From Paenarthrobacter nicotinovorans (GTDB taxonomy: Bacteria > Actinomycetota > Actinomycetes > Actinomycetales > Micrococcaceae): a stretch of DNA of 64,000 nt. Positions 1 to 9,258 of the stretch are shown here, in pieces. The translations under genes were made by a program, and so were the position numbers. The notes beneath the pieces were generated by a model, which saw only the letters and a program-made list of their open reading frames with translations, was not told where the DNA came from and made no database searches. The stretch spans positions 620,001-684,000 of the forward strand of contig NZ_CP089293.1 of NCBI RefSeq assembly GCF_021919345.1, in the 5' to 3' direction. Position 1 is the first letter of the stretch. Each line of letters begins with the position of its first letter.

Positions 1-1758
1 ATCGACGCCGACCTCGCCGACCTCTTCGACGTCAAAGGCGGCAGGGTGGGAACCGCCGAGCAAACCATCAAGGCGGCGCGGGAGGACGGGCTGCACATAG
101 ACGCCCTGCACTCCAGCGGACAGCGACGGGGAGTGCTGTTCCAGGCGCACGGAGCAAAAGTCACGGAGGAAGGGCTGACGTTCAACGTCACCATCCCTGC
201 CCGTGAGCAGTGGTCGACCACCATCATTGCCCTGCCGCTGGTCAACGGTGAGGCCCCGGACGATCCCTTCACCGCAGGAACGCCCCTTAAACACAGCACG
301 GGAGCACGCCGGCAGACCCAATGGGAGGAGCACGTTCCGCGCATCACGGTCAGCGACCAAAACGTCACGGACGTCCTTGCCCAAAGTCAGCGGGACCTCG
401 GATCACTGAGGATTTTCGACGACGAACACCCCGGCCGTGCCGCCATCGCCGCCGGGGCGCCGTGGTTCATGGCCCTCTTCGGACGGGACTCCCTGCTGGC
501 CTCCTACATGTCCCTCATGGTTGATCCGAGCCTGGCCGCCGGGACGCTCCAAACACTGGCCGGACTGCAAGGCAGCAAGGTGGACCCCGATTCCGAAGAG
601 GAGCCCGGGCGCATGCCGCACGAGGTCCGGCTCGGGATCACGGCGGGGTTGTCGTTGGGCGGCACCGCCTATTACGGCACAGCCGATGCGACGCCGCTTT
701 TCGTCTCCACCCTGGGCGAGTTGAGCCGCTGGGGCCTGGGCGAGGACATCATCGAGTCCCTTCTGCCGCATGCTGACCGGGCCATCGAATGGATGGAGCA
801 GTACGGCGACCGTGACGGGGACGGGTTCATCGAATACCAGCGCCCCAACAACCACGGCCTGGTGAACCAGGGATGGAAGGACTCGTGGGACGGGATCAAC
901 TTTGCTGACGGCCGGATGGCGGAGGCCCCGATCGCCCTGTGTGAAGTCCAGGCCTACGCCTACGCGGCATACGTGGGCCGGTCCCTGCTGGCGCGCGCGG
1001 CGGGCGACACCGCCGTCGAACGCCGTTGCGCGGACAAGGCCGCAGAGCTGAAGGAGGCCTTCAACAAGACCTTCTGGTTGCCGGACAAGGGTTACTTCGC
1101 CCTGGCGCTGGACAAGGACAAGAACCCCGTGGATTCGTGTACGTCCAACATGGGCCATTGCCTGTGGGTGGGCATCGTCGACGAGGACAAGGCGCCACAG
1201 GTGGCGGAGCGGCTGATGTCCAAGGAGATGTTCACCGGCTGGGGCATCCGCACCCTCGGCTCCGACATGGGTGCCTACAACCCCGTCAGCTACCACAACG
1301 GCTCGGTCTGGCCCCACGATACGGCGCTCGCCGCCACGGGACTCATGCGCTACGGCTTCGTGGACGAAGCCAGCCGGGTGGCCAGTGGACTGTTCGACGC
1401 CGCCGAGCACTTTGGCGGTCAGCTCCCTGAGCTGTTTTGCGGCTTTGACCGTTCAGAGTTCGCGGAGCCCGTACCGTATCCGACGGCGTGTTCCCCGCAG
1501 GCGTGGGCGGCTGCGGCACCGGTCCAACTGGCCCGGATCCTGTTGCGGTTCGATCCCGATTTCACGCGGGACGTGCTCCACTTGGCTCCGATCCTCCCGG
1601 AGTCCTTCGGCGGGTTCACGGCCGACAACGTGCTGCTCGGGAGTTCGCGGCTCACCGTGCGGGCGTCCGGTTCCTCGGGTACAGTCAGCGGCCTTCCGGA
1701 GGGACTCCATTTGCGCAACGACCCCCGGCCGCAGCTGGCCGGGGACTTGTTTGGCTAA
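1..1758 (+). CDS. glycogen debranching-type glycosidase (amylo-alpha-1,6-glucosidase family), 5' truncated
   Basis: The reading frame is open from the first base of the window, so the true start lies upstream; the in-frame GTG at 46 is internal. About 585 residues are visible. The first visible residues (DLFDVKGGR) fit the end of the family's N-terminal beta-sandwich domain. The rest is an (alpha/alpha)6 glycosidase domain with the conserved blocks FGRDSLLAS (near visible residue 160), GWKDSWDG (near 295) and NGSVWPHDTAL (near 425). The family acts on alpha-1,6 or other alpha-glucosidic branches in glycogen-like polymers; the exact substrate cannot be read from sequence. The stop codon overlaps the end of the convergent GNAT gene by 3-4 bases, and there is no room for a terminator between them. 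Confidence 0.85.
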   Translation: MDADLADLFDVKGGRVGTAEQTIKAAREDGLHIDALHSSGQRRGVLFQAHGAKVTEEGLTFNVTIPAREQWSTTIIALPLVNGEAPDDPFTAGTPLKHSTGARRQTQWEEHVPRITVSDQNVTDVLAQSQRDLGSLRIFDDEHPGRAAIAAGAPWFMALFGRDSLLASYMSLMVDPSLAAGTLQTLAGLQGSKVDPDSEEEPGRMPHEVRLGITAGLSLGGTAYYGTADATPLFVSTLGELSRWGLGEDIIESLLPHADRAIEWMEQYGDRDGDGFIEYQRPNNHGLVNQGWKDSWDGINFADGRMAEAPIALCEVQAYAYAAYVGRSLLARAAGDTAVERRCADKAAELKEAFNKTFWLPDKGYFALALDKDKNPVDSCTSNMGHCLWVGIVDEDKAPQVAERLMSKEMFTGWGIRTLGSDMGAYNPVSYHNGSVWPHDTALAATGLMRYGFVDEASRVASGLFDAAEHFGGQLPELFCGFDRSEFAEPVPYPTACSPQAWAAAAPVQLARILLRFDPDFTRDVLHLAPILPESFGGFTADNVLLGSSRLTVRASGSSGTVSGLPEGLHLRNDPRPQLAGDLFG

Positions 1759-2285
1759 AGCCTGTTCTCCATGACGAAGTCGTGTTCCACCGTGTTGCCG
1801 AGCTTGAACGATTTGGTGCCGACGCGCTGGAAACCGCTCTTCTCGTAGAAGCGGATGGCCTTGGCGTTCTCGCTGTTGACGCCCAGCCACACCCCGGATG
1901 CGCCCTTGTCCGCGGCCAGGGCCAGGGATGCCTGGATCAGCCGTGCTGCGGCGCCCTTTCCGTGGTGGTCCGGGTGGACGTAGCATTTGCTCAGTTCGGT
2001 GGAGGGCTGCGCCGAAAGCACCGAGGCGACGTCGGGGTCGCTTGCCGGCTTGGCAATCAGCATGGTGTACCCGGTGAGCTGCCCGTCGTCGTCGAGCACC
2101 ATGACCGTGATGTTCGCATCGGCGAGGTATTCCGAAAAGTTGGCCTCGCTGAGTGTCTTCTCAAGGTGCGCCTGGATGTCGTCCGGTGAGGAGCCCGGCG
2201 GGCACGCCAGCGGGAAGGTGATGGCGGCAAGCTCAGCCAGCTTCCCGGCGTCGTTGGCTGTTGCGGTGCGGATAGTCTCTGGCAC
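1755..2285 (-). CDS. GNAT family N-acetyltransferase
   Basis: A 176-residue single-domain acetyltransferase. The acetyl-CoA-binding motif A is visible around residues 101-118 (CYVHPDHHGKGAAARL, the Q/R-x-x-G-x-G/A loop). It is followed by the motif B region (NSENAKAIRFYEKSGFQRVG), typical of RimI/YhbS-like GNATs. I chose the GTG at 2285 because it follows AAGGGGGACCAC; the ATG further upstream (2345) would place the start inside the palindromic repeat at 2300-2362. The acceptor substrate is unknown. It is convergent with the debranching-type gene and transcribed in the same direction as the fructan genes, but the palindrome separates it from them. Confidence 0.85.
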   Translation of the reverse strand: MPETIRTATANDAGKLAELAAITFPLACPPGSSPDDIQAHLEKTLSEANFSEYLADANITVMVLDDDGQLTGYTMLIAKPASDPDVASVLSAQPSTELSKCYVHPDHHGKGAAARLIQASLALAADKGASGVWLGVNSENAKAIRFYEKSGFQRVGTKSFKLGNTVEHDFVMENRL

Positions 2286-2299
2286 GTGGTCCCCCTTGC

Positions 2300-2362
2300 G
2301 AGTTTTTGTACAGGTAATGCCCCTAAGAACGAATCTTAAGGGCATTAGCTGGACAAAAACTC
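2300..2362. repeat. palindromic intergenic element, copy 1
   Basis: A 63-bp inverted repeat that begins GAGTTTTTGTACAG and ends with almost its reverse complement, around a loop of about 6 nt. The inner arm AATGCCCCTAAGA meets TCTTAAGGGCATT with one mismatch. It starts 5 bp after the stop codon (2368) of the minus-strand GH91 gene and lies in the leader of the GNAT gene. T-runs occur only in the 5' arm on either strand, so it is not a canonical intrinsic terminator. Homologous copies lie at 15003 and 23523. Confidence 0.9.
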
Positions 2363-2367
2363 CCAGG

Positions 2368-3696
2368 TTAAGGGGTGGGACGGATGGCGTTGCTTGCCCG
2401 GTCGGCGGTGATTTGGGTTTCCCTACCCGAGTCGAGGATAGTGTTCCGCGCTGATTCCGGGTCCACCAGGACCGCGGTCACGGCCAGGTCTTCAGCCGCA
2501 TCGGTGGTCAGCAGGGCATCCACCTGGGCCTCGAAGCAGTCGTCGCTGGCGTTGGCGTGCACGTTCAAGGCCACCACGTGGTTGTTGGAGACGAAATTGC
2601 CCGCGCCTTCACGCAAGCGGATGATGACCGGCGTTGCGCCCTCCGGACGGACGCTCTCCGAGTCGATGATCTGTGAAAAGTGGTTCCCGATCACCGAGTT
2701 GTTGTTGCCGCTGACACTGAGGACCCCGTGGAGGTCATCCAGCCCGTTATCGATCCCGAGGAACGGCGTCCAGGGCTCGTGGTCGCGGAGGAAGTGATTG
2801 GTGGCCACGAGGTTTTCCGAGCTGTTCCGCTCCAGGACCACCATGCCCGGATAGAAGGAATGCAGGCGGTTGTTGGTGATGCTGGAGCGCGTCACACCGC
2901 TGAAATGGACGCTGCTGGCACCCCGTGGGAAGACGTTGTTGGCCGTGACCAGGAGTCCGCCATGGTTCTCCGCATAGATCGAGTGGCCCTTGAATCCCGC
3001 GCCGATCAGGTTGTCCGTGATCTTCGATGCCTGACCCCAGCCTCGCAATTCGATGCAGCTTCCGCATTCGGCGATGAAGTTGTTGTGGATGGAGAGGGCA
3101 TCGGCGTTGTGGATGGTCAGGGCGTGTTCGAGGTAGATGAAGCCCATCTCGTTGATCCGGAAGGAGTCGTTGGCGCTGGCAACGTGAATCCCGGTCTTGC
3201 CATTGATGTATGTATTCTCGGCCGGCATGTCAGAGCCGTCCGGGGTGAAGTGCAGGCCATCAATGCAGAAGTTGGCGAACTCCACCGAACTGATCCGGGG
3301 GCTGCCCGCACGCTCAACAAGGAACGCTGCTCCGCTGGCGGGGTCCGAGCTGTCAGCGGGAGGAAGATCCACCAGCACGCGGCTGCCGCCGGGCCACAGC
3401 TCATGAAGGTCGGACCATTCGTCCTGGGGAACGTTGAACCTGATGCTCGAGGACGTGAACCCGTGGCCTGAGCCCTGGATCCGAAGGAAGCTGATGTCGA
3501 TCAGGACCTGCGTGCGCAGCCGGTAGTCACCCGGTGGCAGGTAGATCACCGCACCGGGCTTGCCGCCGTCGTTCACATCTGTGGCGTTCTGGCGTTCCTT
3601 GACGTCGGCGATGATGCTGTTGATGACCTCGCCGACATCCTTGGACGGGTCGCCGGTGGGCCAGGTGGTCACATCGTAGTAGTTGCTGCTGGACAT
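2368..3696 (-). CDS. GH91 family enzyme, probable intracellular difructose anhydride III hydrolase
   Basis: A 442-residue right-handed parallel beta-helix protein of glycoside hydrolase family 91. Landmarks shared with the paralogue at 11172 are YDVTTW near the N-terminus, GSGHGFTSSSIR, FIAECGSC, DNLIGAG, the NNVFPRG block and GLDDL. The family holds secreted inulin fructotransferases, which release DFA III or DFA I from inulin, and cytoplasmic DFA III hydrolases of about 440-445 residues, which yield inulobiose. Three things favour the hydrolase: no signal peptide, a length of 442, and an extra acidic segment near residues 380-412 (around DDCFEAQVDALLTTDAAEDL) missing from the 401-residue paralogue. 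It is the last gene of the fructan minus arm, 29 bp after the fructokinase gene, with GAGGATCCACACC before its ATG. A fructotransferase working in the cytoplasm cannot be excluded. Confidence 0.75.
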   Translation of the reverse strand: MSSSNYYDVTTWPTGDPSKDVGEVINSIIADVKERQNATDVNDGGKPGAVIYLPPGDYRLRTQVLIDISFLRIQGSGHGFTSSSIRFNVPQDEWSDLHELWPGGSRVLVDLPPADSSDPASGAAFLVERAGSPRISSVEFANFCIDGLHFTPDGSDMPAENTYINGKTGIHVASANDSFRINEMGFIYLEHALTIHNADALSIHNNFIAECGSCIELRGWGQASKITDNLIGAGFKGHSIYAENHGGLLVTANNVFPRGASSVHFSGVTRSSITNNRLHSFYPGMVVLERNSSENLVATNHFLRDHEPWTPFLGIDNGLDDLHGVLSVSGNNNSVIGNHFSQIIDSESVRPEGATPVIIRLREGAGNFVSNNHVVALNVHANASDDCFEAQVDALLTTDAAEDLAVTAVLVDPESARNTILDSGRETQITADRASNAIRPTP

Positions 3697-3725
3697 GGTG
3701 TGGATCCTCGTGGAGTTGGGGGTGG

Positions 3726-4667
3726 TCAGGTGGCGGGCTGGTGTTCGGGCAGTTCGGCCAGCAGCTCGTCCGACGTCGGCGGGTTGGCGCCCGCACGACG
3801 GACAGTGATGGCTGCGGCCTTGGCGGCCCGGCCGCCCAGGGACTCCAGCGCCTCCTCAGTGAGTCGGTCAACTCCGGTCTGGAGGAGCCCGTAGATCAAG
3901 GCGGACATGTACGAGTCGCCCGCGCCAATGGTGTCAGCCACGGTGGACGTCACGGAGGGAACCAAGACCTGGGCGCCGGTGGTCGAGAGCATGGATCCTT
4001 CCGAACCCTTGGTCACCACCACGAGGCCGGTCCCAAGGCCCAGGATGCGCCGTGAAGTGTCTTCGAGGGACAGGCCCGGGTAAAGCCAGTGCGCGTCCTC
4101 ATCACTGAGTTTGACCACGTCGGTGAAAGGAATGAGTTCCTCGAAAGTGGTGGTGGCCTGGGCGTGGCTGCCCACCAGGGCCGGCCGGATGTTGGGATCG
4201 TAGGTGACCACACAGCGTTGATGTACCTGCTCAAGAAGATCGCGCACAGTTGCCGCTCCGGGTTCCAGGAAGGTGGCAATCGATCCTGTGTGCAGGATCT
4301 TGGGCAGGGTGGTTGGGGTGATCCGGGGAAGATCCCACTGAATGTCGAAGTCGTAGCGTGCTGAACCGTCCGACGCCAGGGTGGCTGTTGCCGTAGCGCT
4401 GCGGACGCCTGCGCGGGCACCGGCCAGGAGTTCGACGCCGGCACCGGCCAGGTGCCGCTGGATGGCAGCACCATGGTGGTCTTCTCCAATGGAGGTCAGC
4501 AATGAGGTGGGCACGCCGAGCCTGCCGAGGCCGTAGGCCACGTTCGCCGGAGATCCTCCCGGATGCTCCACGGTGCCGTGGGTCGAGACGACGATATCCA
4601 CCAGGGCCTCGCCCACAACCATGACTTCGGTTGCCGGACTGCTGGTTGGCTTTTGGATGTTCTGCAT
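3726..4667 (-). CDS. PfkB family carbohydrate kinase, probable fructokinase
   Basis: A 313-residue ribokinase/PfkB-family kinase. The substrate-binding motif GGSPANVAYGLGRLG lies at residues 37-51 and the ATP and anion-hole motif DTIGAGDS at 245-252; the last Asp of that motif is the catalytic base in the family. YDPNIRP (156-162) is typical of bacterial fructokinases. The ATG at 4667 is preceded by AAGGAGCAGGTTCC; a longer frame to 4763 would overlap the upstream GH32. It lies 13 bp after the GH32 gene and 29 bp before the GH91 gene, so the three are almost certainly one transcript. Its likely role is to phosphorylate fructose released from inulobiose or fructo-oligosaccharides. Confidence 0.88.
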   Translation of the reverse strand: MQNIQKPTSSPATEVMVVGEALVDIVVSTHGTVEHPGGSPANVAYGLGRLGVPTSLLTSIGEDHHGAAIQRHLAGAGVELLAGARAGVRSATATATLASDGSARYDFDIQWDLPRITPTTLPKILHTGSIATFLEPGAATVRDLLEQVHQRCVVTYDPNIRPALVGSHAQATTTFEELIPFTDVVKLSDEDAHWLYPGLSLEDTSRRILGLGTGLVVVTKGSEGSMLSTTGAQVLVPSVTSTVADTIGAGDSYMSALIYGLLQTGVDRLTEEALESLGGRAAKAAAITVRRAGANPPTSDELLAELPEHQPAT

Positions 4668-4680
4668 TGGAACCTGCTCC

Positions 4681-6240
4681 TTAGGCGGGTGTTGAGACAA
4701 CGAGCTTGAGAACTGTGGCGGTGCCGCCTTGGGCGGACAACCGGGTTTCCCGGCTGTCGGCATCCGGATAGACCAGGTCCGTCAGGACCACCGTGCCGTC
4801 CTGGGCGAAGACTTCCACGGAGCACTGGTCCACCACAATGAGCAGCTTAAGGACGCCGTCTTCCAGTGCAACCGGTGCGGATTCGACGGATGCGAACTTC
4901 CCGTGGAACGATGTGTCCCCTGACTGGGTCCGGTCAAGGGTCAGCCTGCCGCTGCCCGGGGTGTAGTTCAGCAGGGTGCCTTGGCGTCCGTCGGAGCTGG
5001 CCAGCAGTCGCAGCTCAACACGCTCTGCGGTTCCCGGCGCGATCTCAGCCTCAATAACCTGCGCCGTGCCCGGTACGGCGTCCGGCAAGGTGAGGGCTTC
5101 CGACCCCAACTCGATGGTGCCCGCGCGAAACAGTTCTTCCTCCGGACCCGCTAGGACGGGGTACTGGACCAGCCGGGCGGTGCCGCTGACCGATTTCAGC
5201 TTCAGCTCGCGGGCGAGGGTCATGGAGGACCGCCACGGTGCTGTGGGCAACTGGTTGGCGTAGTCCCAGTTATTCATCCAGCCGATGATGATGCGCTTCT
5301 CATCCGGGACGTCGCTGAAGGACACCGAGGCGTAGCAGTCGCGGCCCCAGTCCAACCACAGGCATTGCTGCAGTGCCTCAGCCCTGGCAGATTCGTCCGG
5401 CAGGGAGGTGACTCCCGCTGGCGCCGCAAGGGAACCCGCGTCCGGAATGAAGCTGACGCCGTCGAACTGTCCTACGAAGTACTGTCCGCCGGAACCTCCC
5501 GCGACAGCGCCGGGATTCACGTTGACGATCAGCACCCACTTCATGTCCTTAGGATCCCCGTCCACCGCCAAGGGAAAGAGGTCAGGGCATTCCCACTCAC
5601 CGGCGTCGGCGTTGGCCGGGCCAAAGTCGCTTAGGAAGTCCCAGGTTTTTAGGTCGTCGGAACGGTAGAGAACCACTTTCTGCTGTTGGGCTTCGACGGC
5701 GACCATGACCCAGTACGCGCTCGCTCCGCTGTGGTAGCGGAAGACTTTGGGGTCCCGGAAGTGGGCTGAGTCCCGGGTGAGCACCGGATTACCGCCGTAC
5801 TTTTGCCAGGTCATTCCCGAATCGGAGCTGTACGCCAGGGACTGGGCCTGCGTGCCACTGTGTTCGGTCCCGGGCTTGAAAGCGCTGGTATATATGGCCA
5901 CCAAAGCCGGCGCCCCGGCTGTGCCGAAACCGGAGGTGTTGCCGTGGTCCACCACCACGCTTCCGGAGAAAATGTCCTCTGTTTCATCGCCTGCGATAGC
6001 CACGGGGTGTTCGGTCCAGCGCAGGAGGTCCGGGGAGGTGGCGTGCCCCCAGGACATGTTGCCCCAGACGCTGCCGTAGGGATTGTTCTGAAAGAAGAGG
6101 TGGTACAAACCGTCGTGGAAGACCAGGCCGTTGGGGTCGTTCAGCCAGGTGTCCTGTGCCGTGAAATGGATGGCAGGCCGGAACCTGGGAGTGACGGCCG
6201 GGGCTGTTTCCGGGCGTGCGGCGTCAAGGCTACTGGACAT
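4681..6240 (-). CDS. GH32 beta-fructosidase (levanase/inulinase type), cytoplasmic
   Basis: A 519-residue glycoside hydrolase family 32 protein with no signal peptide. The three acidic motifs are present: WLNDPNG (32-38, nucleophile Asp), FRDPKVF (161-167, transition-state Asp) and ECPDLF (217-222, acid/base Glu). The five-bladed propeller is followed by a C-terminal beta-sandwich (SVEVFAQDG). The ATG at 6240 follows AAAGGAACGCACCAC. The cytoplasmic location and operon partners suggest it cleaves imported inulobiose or fructo-oligosaccharides to fructose. It is the compact paralogue of the secreted enzyme at 12405. Here the propeller continues uninterrupted where that protein carries an insert of about 320 residues. 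Confidence 0.9.
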   Translation of the reverse strand: MSSSLDAARPETAPAVTPRFRPAIHFTAQDTWLNDPNGLVFHDGLYHLFFQNNPYGSVWGNMSWGHATSPDLLRWTEHPVAIAGDETEDIFSGSVVVDHGNTSGFGTAGAPALVAIYTSAFKPGTEHSGTQAQSLAYSSDSGMTWQKYGGNPVLTRDSAHFRDPKVFRYHSGASAYWVMVAVEAQQQKVVLYRSDDLKTWDFLSDFGPANADAGEWECPDLFPLAVDGDPKDMKWVLIVNVNPGAVAGGSGGQYFVGQFDGVSFIPDAGSLAAPAGVTSLPDESARAEALQQCLWLDWGRDCYASVSFSDVPDEKRIIIGWMNNWDYANQLPTAPWRSSMTLARELKLKSVSGTARLVQYPVLAGPEEELFRAGTIELGSEALTLPDAVPGTAQVIEAEIAPGTAERVELRLLASSDGRQGTLLNYTPGSGRLTLDRTQSGDTSFHGKFASVESAPVALEDGVLKLLIVVDQCSVEVFAQDGTVVLTDLVYPDADSRETRLSAQGGTATVLKLVVSTPA

Positions 6241-6280
6241 GTGGTGCGTTCCTTTTGGGACGTTGAAGGGCTGGTTGGGC

Positions 6281-7330
6281 TTACCGTGGAGCCGCGACCG
6301 AGTCACGGCGAACCAGGGGACAGCCCAGGACGGTGGGGTGGAGCGCCATTAAGGAAAGATCTTCTTTGCCCTCGATGGCATCAATAAGGTGATCCGTTGC
6401 CCAAGCCCCCATCTCGTAATGGGGGAGGGCCACGGTGGTAAGGCCGGGGTAGAGGTTGGCGGCAATGAGTTCCTGGTCATCGAAGCCCACAACGGAGAGG
6501 TCCTTGGGAATGCTGAGCCCTAACTCGGCGGCTGCCCGGTAGGCGCCCATGGCCATCCGGTCGTTGTAGCAGAACAGTGCCGTCGGCACGTCAGCGCGGT
6601 CTTCCCGGGACAGGATCCGTTTGGCAGCCGCATAGCCGCCATGAACTTCGGAGACTTCGGACTCGACCGGTGCGGCATCGCCGTCGAGCCCGGCTTCGGT
6701 GAGCATGGCCCGAAAGGCCTGGAGCCGCTGGCGGGTGGCGGGTACGTCGTCGGTGTTGTTGATGAATCCAATCCGGGTGTGGCCGGCGTCCAGGAGTGCC
6801 CCAACGGCGGCGCGGGCGCCGCCGTCTTCGTCCGGGACCACTGCGGTGATGTTTCCGCCGATGGCCACGGAGTCCACCAGGACCGACGGTACGTTTTCCA
6901 GGTTCCGGGGAAGTTCCACGTTGCGGTGGTACATGGTGGCGTACAGGATCCCGTCCACCCGGCGCTCCAGGAGGGCCTGGACGTCGGCTTGCCTCGATTC
7001 GAGACTGGCGGAGCCCGGGGTGTTGATGATCATCAGGTTGTAGCCCCGGGCCTTGGCAGCCTCATCAGCACCGAGGATGATCCGGCCTGCATGGGGTGTG
7101 GTAGCGATTTCCTCGCTTACCAGGCCGAGCATTCCTGTCCGCTGCGTGCGAAGGGCCTGGGCCAGGCGGTTGGGGCCGTAGCCGAGCTCCTCGGCGGCGT
7201 TCCGGACCTTGTCCCGGGTTTCACTGCTGATCCGTGCGTAAGAGACCTCGTTAAGGACGTGGGAGACGGTGGTGACGGACACGCCGGCGGCGACGGCAAC
7301 GTCCTTGATACCGATGTTCTTGCTGCTCAT
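6281..7330 (-). CDS. LacI family transcriptional regulator of the fructan locus
   Basis: A 349-residue regulator. The N-terminal helix-turn-helix (about residues 7-30, IKDVAVAAGVSVTTVSHVLN) and hinge are followed by a periplasmic-binding-protein-like effector domain ending near the C-terminus. The ATG at 7330 has GGGAG upstream. It sits inside the fructan operon, 86 bp after the second permease gene and 40 bp before GH32, so it probably controls its own operon. The 8-1-8 palindrome at 10666-10682, in the divergent promoter of both arms, is the best operator candidate. The effector is probably a fructan-derived sugar or DFA, inferred from context only. Confidence 0.9.
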   Translation of the reverse strand: MSSKNIGIKDVAVAAGVSVTTVSHVLNEVSYARISSETRDKVRNAAEELGYGPNRLAQALRTQRTGMLGLVSEEIATTPHAGRIILGADEAAKARGYNLMIINTPGSASLESRQADVQALLERRVDGILYATMYHRNVELPRNLENVPSVLVDSVAIGGNITAVVPDEDGGARAAVGALLDAGHTRIGFINNTDDVPATRQRLQAFRAMLTEAGLDGDAAPVESEVSEVHGGYAAAKRILSREDRADVPTALFCYNDRMAMGAYRAAAELGLSIPKDLSVVGFDDQELIAANLYPGLTTVALPHYEMGAWATDHLIDAIEGKEDLSLMALHPTVLGCPLVRRDSVAAPR

Positions 7331-7416
7331 GTGGCTCCCACGTCCTTATGGTTGGCGATGCCCCGGAAGGGCTATCAGTAGGCTACTCGTTGATGGTGGC
7401 AGTGGCCTTGGTGGCA

Positions 7417-8346
7417 TTAGCCCTTGACTGCGCCCAGCGTCATGCCCGCGACGATCTTGCGCTGCAGCAGAAGCGTCAGCAGGATGACCGGAATCGAGTA
7501 CACGGCGGCGAGGGCCGTCATGGATCCCCAATCCAGGCCGAACTGAGTCTGGAAGTTCGCGATCACCACAGGTGTGGTTTGCGAACGGATGGCGGTCATC
7601 AGGAGTGCGAACAGGAATTCGTTCCAGGATGCCAGGAAGGCGAAGATCGCAGTGACCGCAATGCCGCCGGACACTACCGGGATCACTACCCGCCACAGCG
7701 CGCCCAACCTGCTGCAGCCGTCCACGGTTGCGGCCTCTTCAAGGTCCCGGGGGACGGATTCGAAGAAGCTGCACATCAGCCAAATGGAGAGCGGCAGCGA
7801 GATGGTGGTGTGCGCAATGGAGAGGGCGATCGGGGTATCGGACAAGCCCGCCGAGGCCATCATGGACGCCAGCGGAATGCCGATGGCCACGGGTGGAACC
7901 ATGCGGGTCACCAGTGCAGCCATGATGAATACCTGGCCGCTGGGGGTCTTGTAGCGGGTAATGCCGTAGGCGGCCGGAACGGCCAGAACCAGCGATAGCA
8001 GGGTGCTGATGACGGCGGTCTGGATGCTGTTGATGAAGGATGCCACCACCCCGCTCCGGCCCAGGGCGTTGGTGTAGTTCTCCAGCGTCCATTCCCTGGG
8101 AAGGATGGTCGGTGGGACGGCGATGGTATCGATCGGCGTCTTGAAGGACGTGAACAGCAGGTACAGGAACGGGAAACCGTAGAGGACCATGGCCGCTGCC
8201 AGCAGGATCCAAAGGATGGTCCGGGTGCTTCGCCGGCCGGCTTCGAGGCCTTCGCGGTTGGCCCCGCGCCGCTTGCGCAGCGGCTGCGCTTCCGGGAAGT
8301 CCGACGACGGCGGGCTGGCTTTGGTGGTGACGCTTGTGGTGCTCAT
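7417..8346 (-). CDS. ABC sugar importer permease, MalG type
   Basis: A 309-residue inner-membrane permease of the carbohydrate-uptake CUT1 class. A charged cytoplasmic N-terminus of about 40 residues is followed by six predicted membrane segments. The EAA loop, which contacts the ATPase, is visible as LEEAATVDGCSRLGALWRVVIP-like sequence near residue 205. Its start overlaps the stop of the partner permease by one base (TGATG), so translation is probably coupled. Substrate by context: DFA, fructo-oligosaccharides or inulobiose. Confidence 0.92.
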   Translation of the reverse strand: MSTTSVTTKASPPSSDFPEAQPLRKRRGANREGLEAGRRSTRTILWILLAAAMVLYGFPFLYLLFTSFKTPIDTIAVPPTILPREWTLENYTNALGRSGVVASFINSIQTAVISTLLSLVLAVPAAYGITRYKTPSGQVFIMAALVTRMVPPVAIGIPLASMMASAGLSDTPIALSIAHTTISLPLSIWLMCSFFESVPRDLEEAATVDGCSRLGALWRVVIPVVSGGIAVTAIFAFLASWNEFLFALLMTAIRSQTTPVVIANFQTQFGLDWGSMTALAAVYSIPVILLTLLLQRKIVAGMTLGAVKG

Positions 8347-9233
8347 CAGTTGTCCTTTCCTGGCCGCCAGATGGTGGTCACTGCAACAAAGGCAATGGCG
8401 AGCATTGCGAGGAGGTAGATGGTGCCCATGGCACTGGCCAGGCCAGGGTCGCCGAAGCGGATCATGGTGCGGTAGATCAACAGGCTCATCGTCTCGGAGG
8501 CTGACTGCGGTCCGCCGTTGGTCTGGATGAGGATGGTGTCGAAGGCCCTGGCCGCATCGATTCCGCGGACCACCAGCGCAACGGCGATCACTGGGCGGAG
8601 CAGGGGAAGGATGATCCGGAACAGGAGTGCCGGAGCCCGTGCACCATCCAGGCGGGCGGCCTCAATCAGATCGCCGGGGATGTTCTGGAGGCCTGCGAAG
8701 AGCACCAGGCACATGAAGGACGTGGTGAGCCAGATGTCCGGGATGGCCACCGAGAACAGCACGATGTTGGGGTCGGACAGCCAGCCGATCTGGTTGGGGT
8801 CCGAAAGGATCCCTGCCTGGTGGAGGAGAGTTCCGATCAGACCGAAGTTGTCGATCATCAGGAACTTCCACAGCAGGCCCGCCACGATCGGGGCGATCAT
8901 CAACGGGTAGAGGAAGACGGTCCGCCAAATCTGGGATTTCCTGCCCAGCGTGGTGAACAGCAGTGCCATGCCCAGGCCGAGCGCGAATTCGAGGGTCACC
9001 ACCACCAGGGTGTAGGCGAACGTACGCCACCCTGCGCTGGTGAAGGCCTCGGAGGTGAAGGCGGTGACGTAGTTTTGGAACCCCACAAAATCGCGGGGCC
9101 CGCCGGCGATGGGGGAGATCTTGAAGAAGCTGTCTGCCACCAGGCGGAAGAGGGGGTAGGCCACGAATACGGCCAGGAACAGTGCCGCGGGCGTCATCAG
9201 ATAGAGGGCGAAGCGGCGATCGGAGATACGCAC
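8346..9233 (-). CDS. ABC sugar importer permease, MalF type
   Basis: A 295-residue CUT1-class membrane permease with about six transmembrane helices. The EAA-loop signature LIEAARLDGA sits near residue 190. It pairs with the MalG-type permease at 7417 and the lipoprotein at 9308 to form the fructan-product importer. The 74-bp gap to the binding-protein gene holds a strong GC-rich hairpin (9259-9303). No ATP-binding subunit is encoded in this locus, so a shared MsmK/MsiK-like ATPase elsewhere is expected. Confidence 0.92.
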   Translation of the reverse strand: MRISDRRFALYLMTPAALFLAVFVAYPLFRLVADSFFKISPIAGGPRDFVGFQNYVTAFTSEAFTSAGWRTFAYTLVVVTLEFALGLGMALLFTTLGRKSQIWRTVFLYPLMIAPIVAGLLWKFLMIDNFGLIGTLLHQAGILSDPNQIGWLSDPNIVLFSVAIPDIWLTTSFMCLVLFAGLQNIPGDLIEAARLDGARAPALLFRIILPLLRPVIAVALVVRGIDAARAFDTILIQTNGGPQSASETMSLLIYRTMIRFGDPGLASAMGTIYLLAMLAIAFVAVTTIWRPGKDN

Positions 9234-9258
9234 GGTATTTCTTTTCTGCTGGTTGGGA

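Noticed and set aside
2300..2362. Palindromic elements as plain intrinsic terminators
   Set aside because: On both strands the T-run is on the 5' arm and the 3' arm ends in A-rich sequence, so no U-tract follows the stem.
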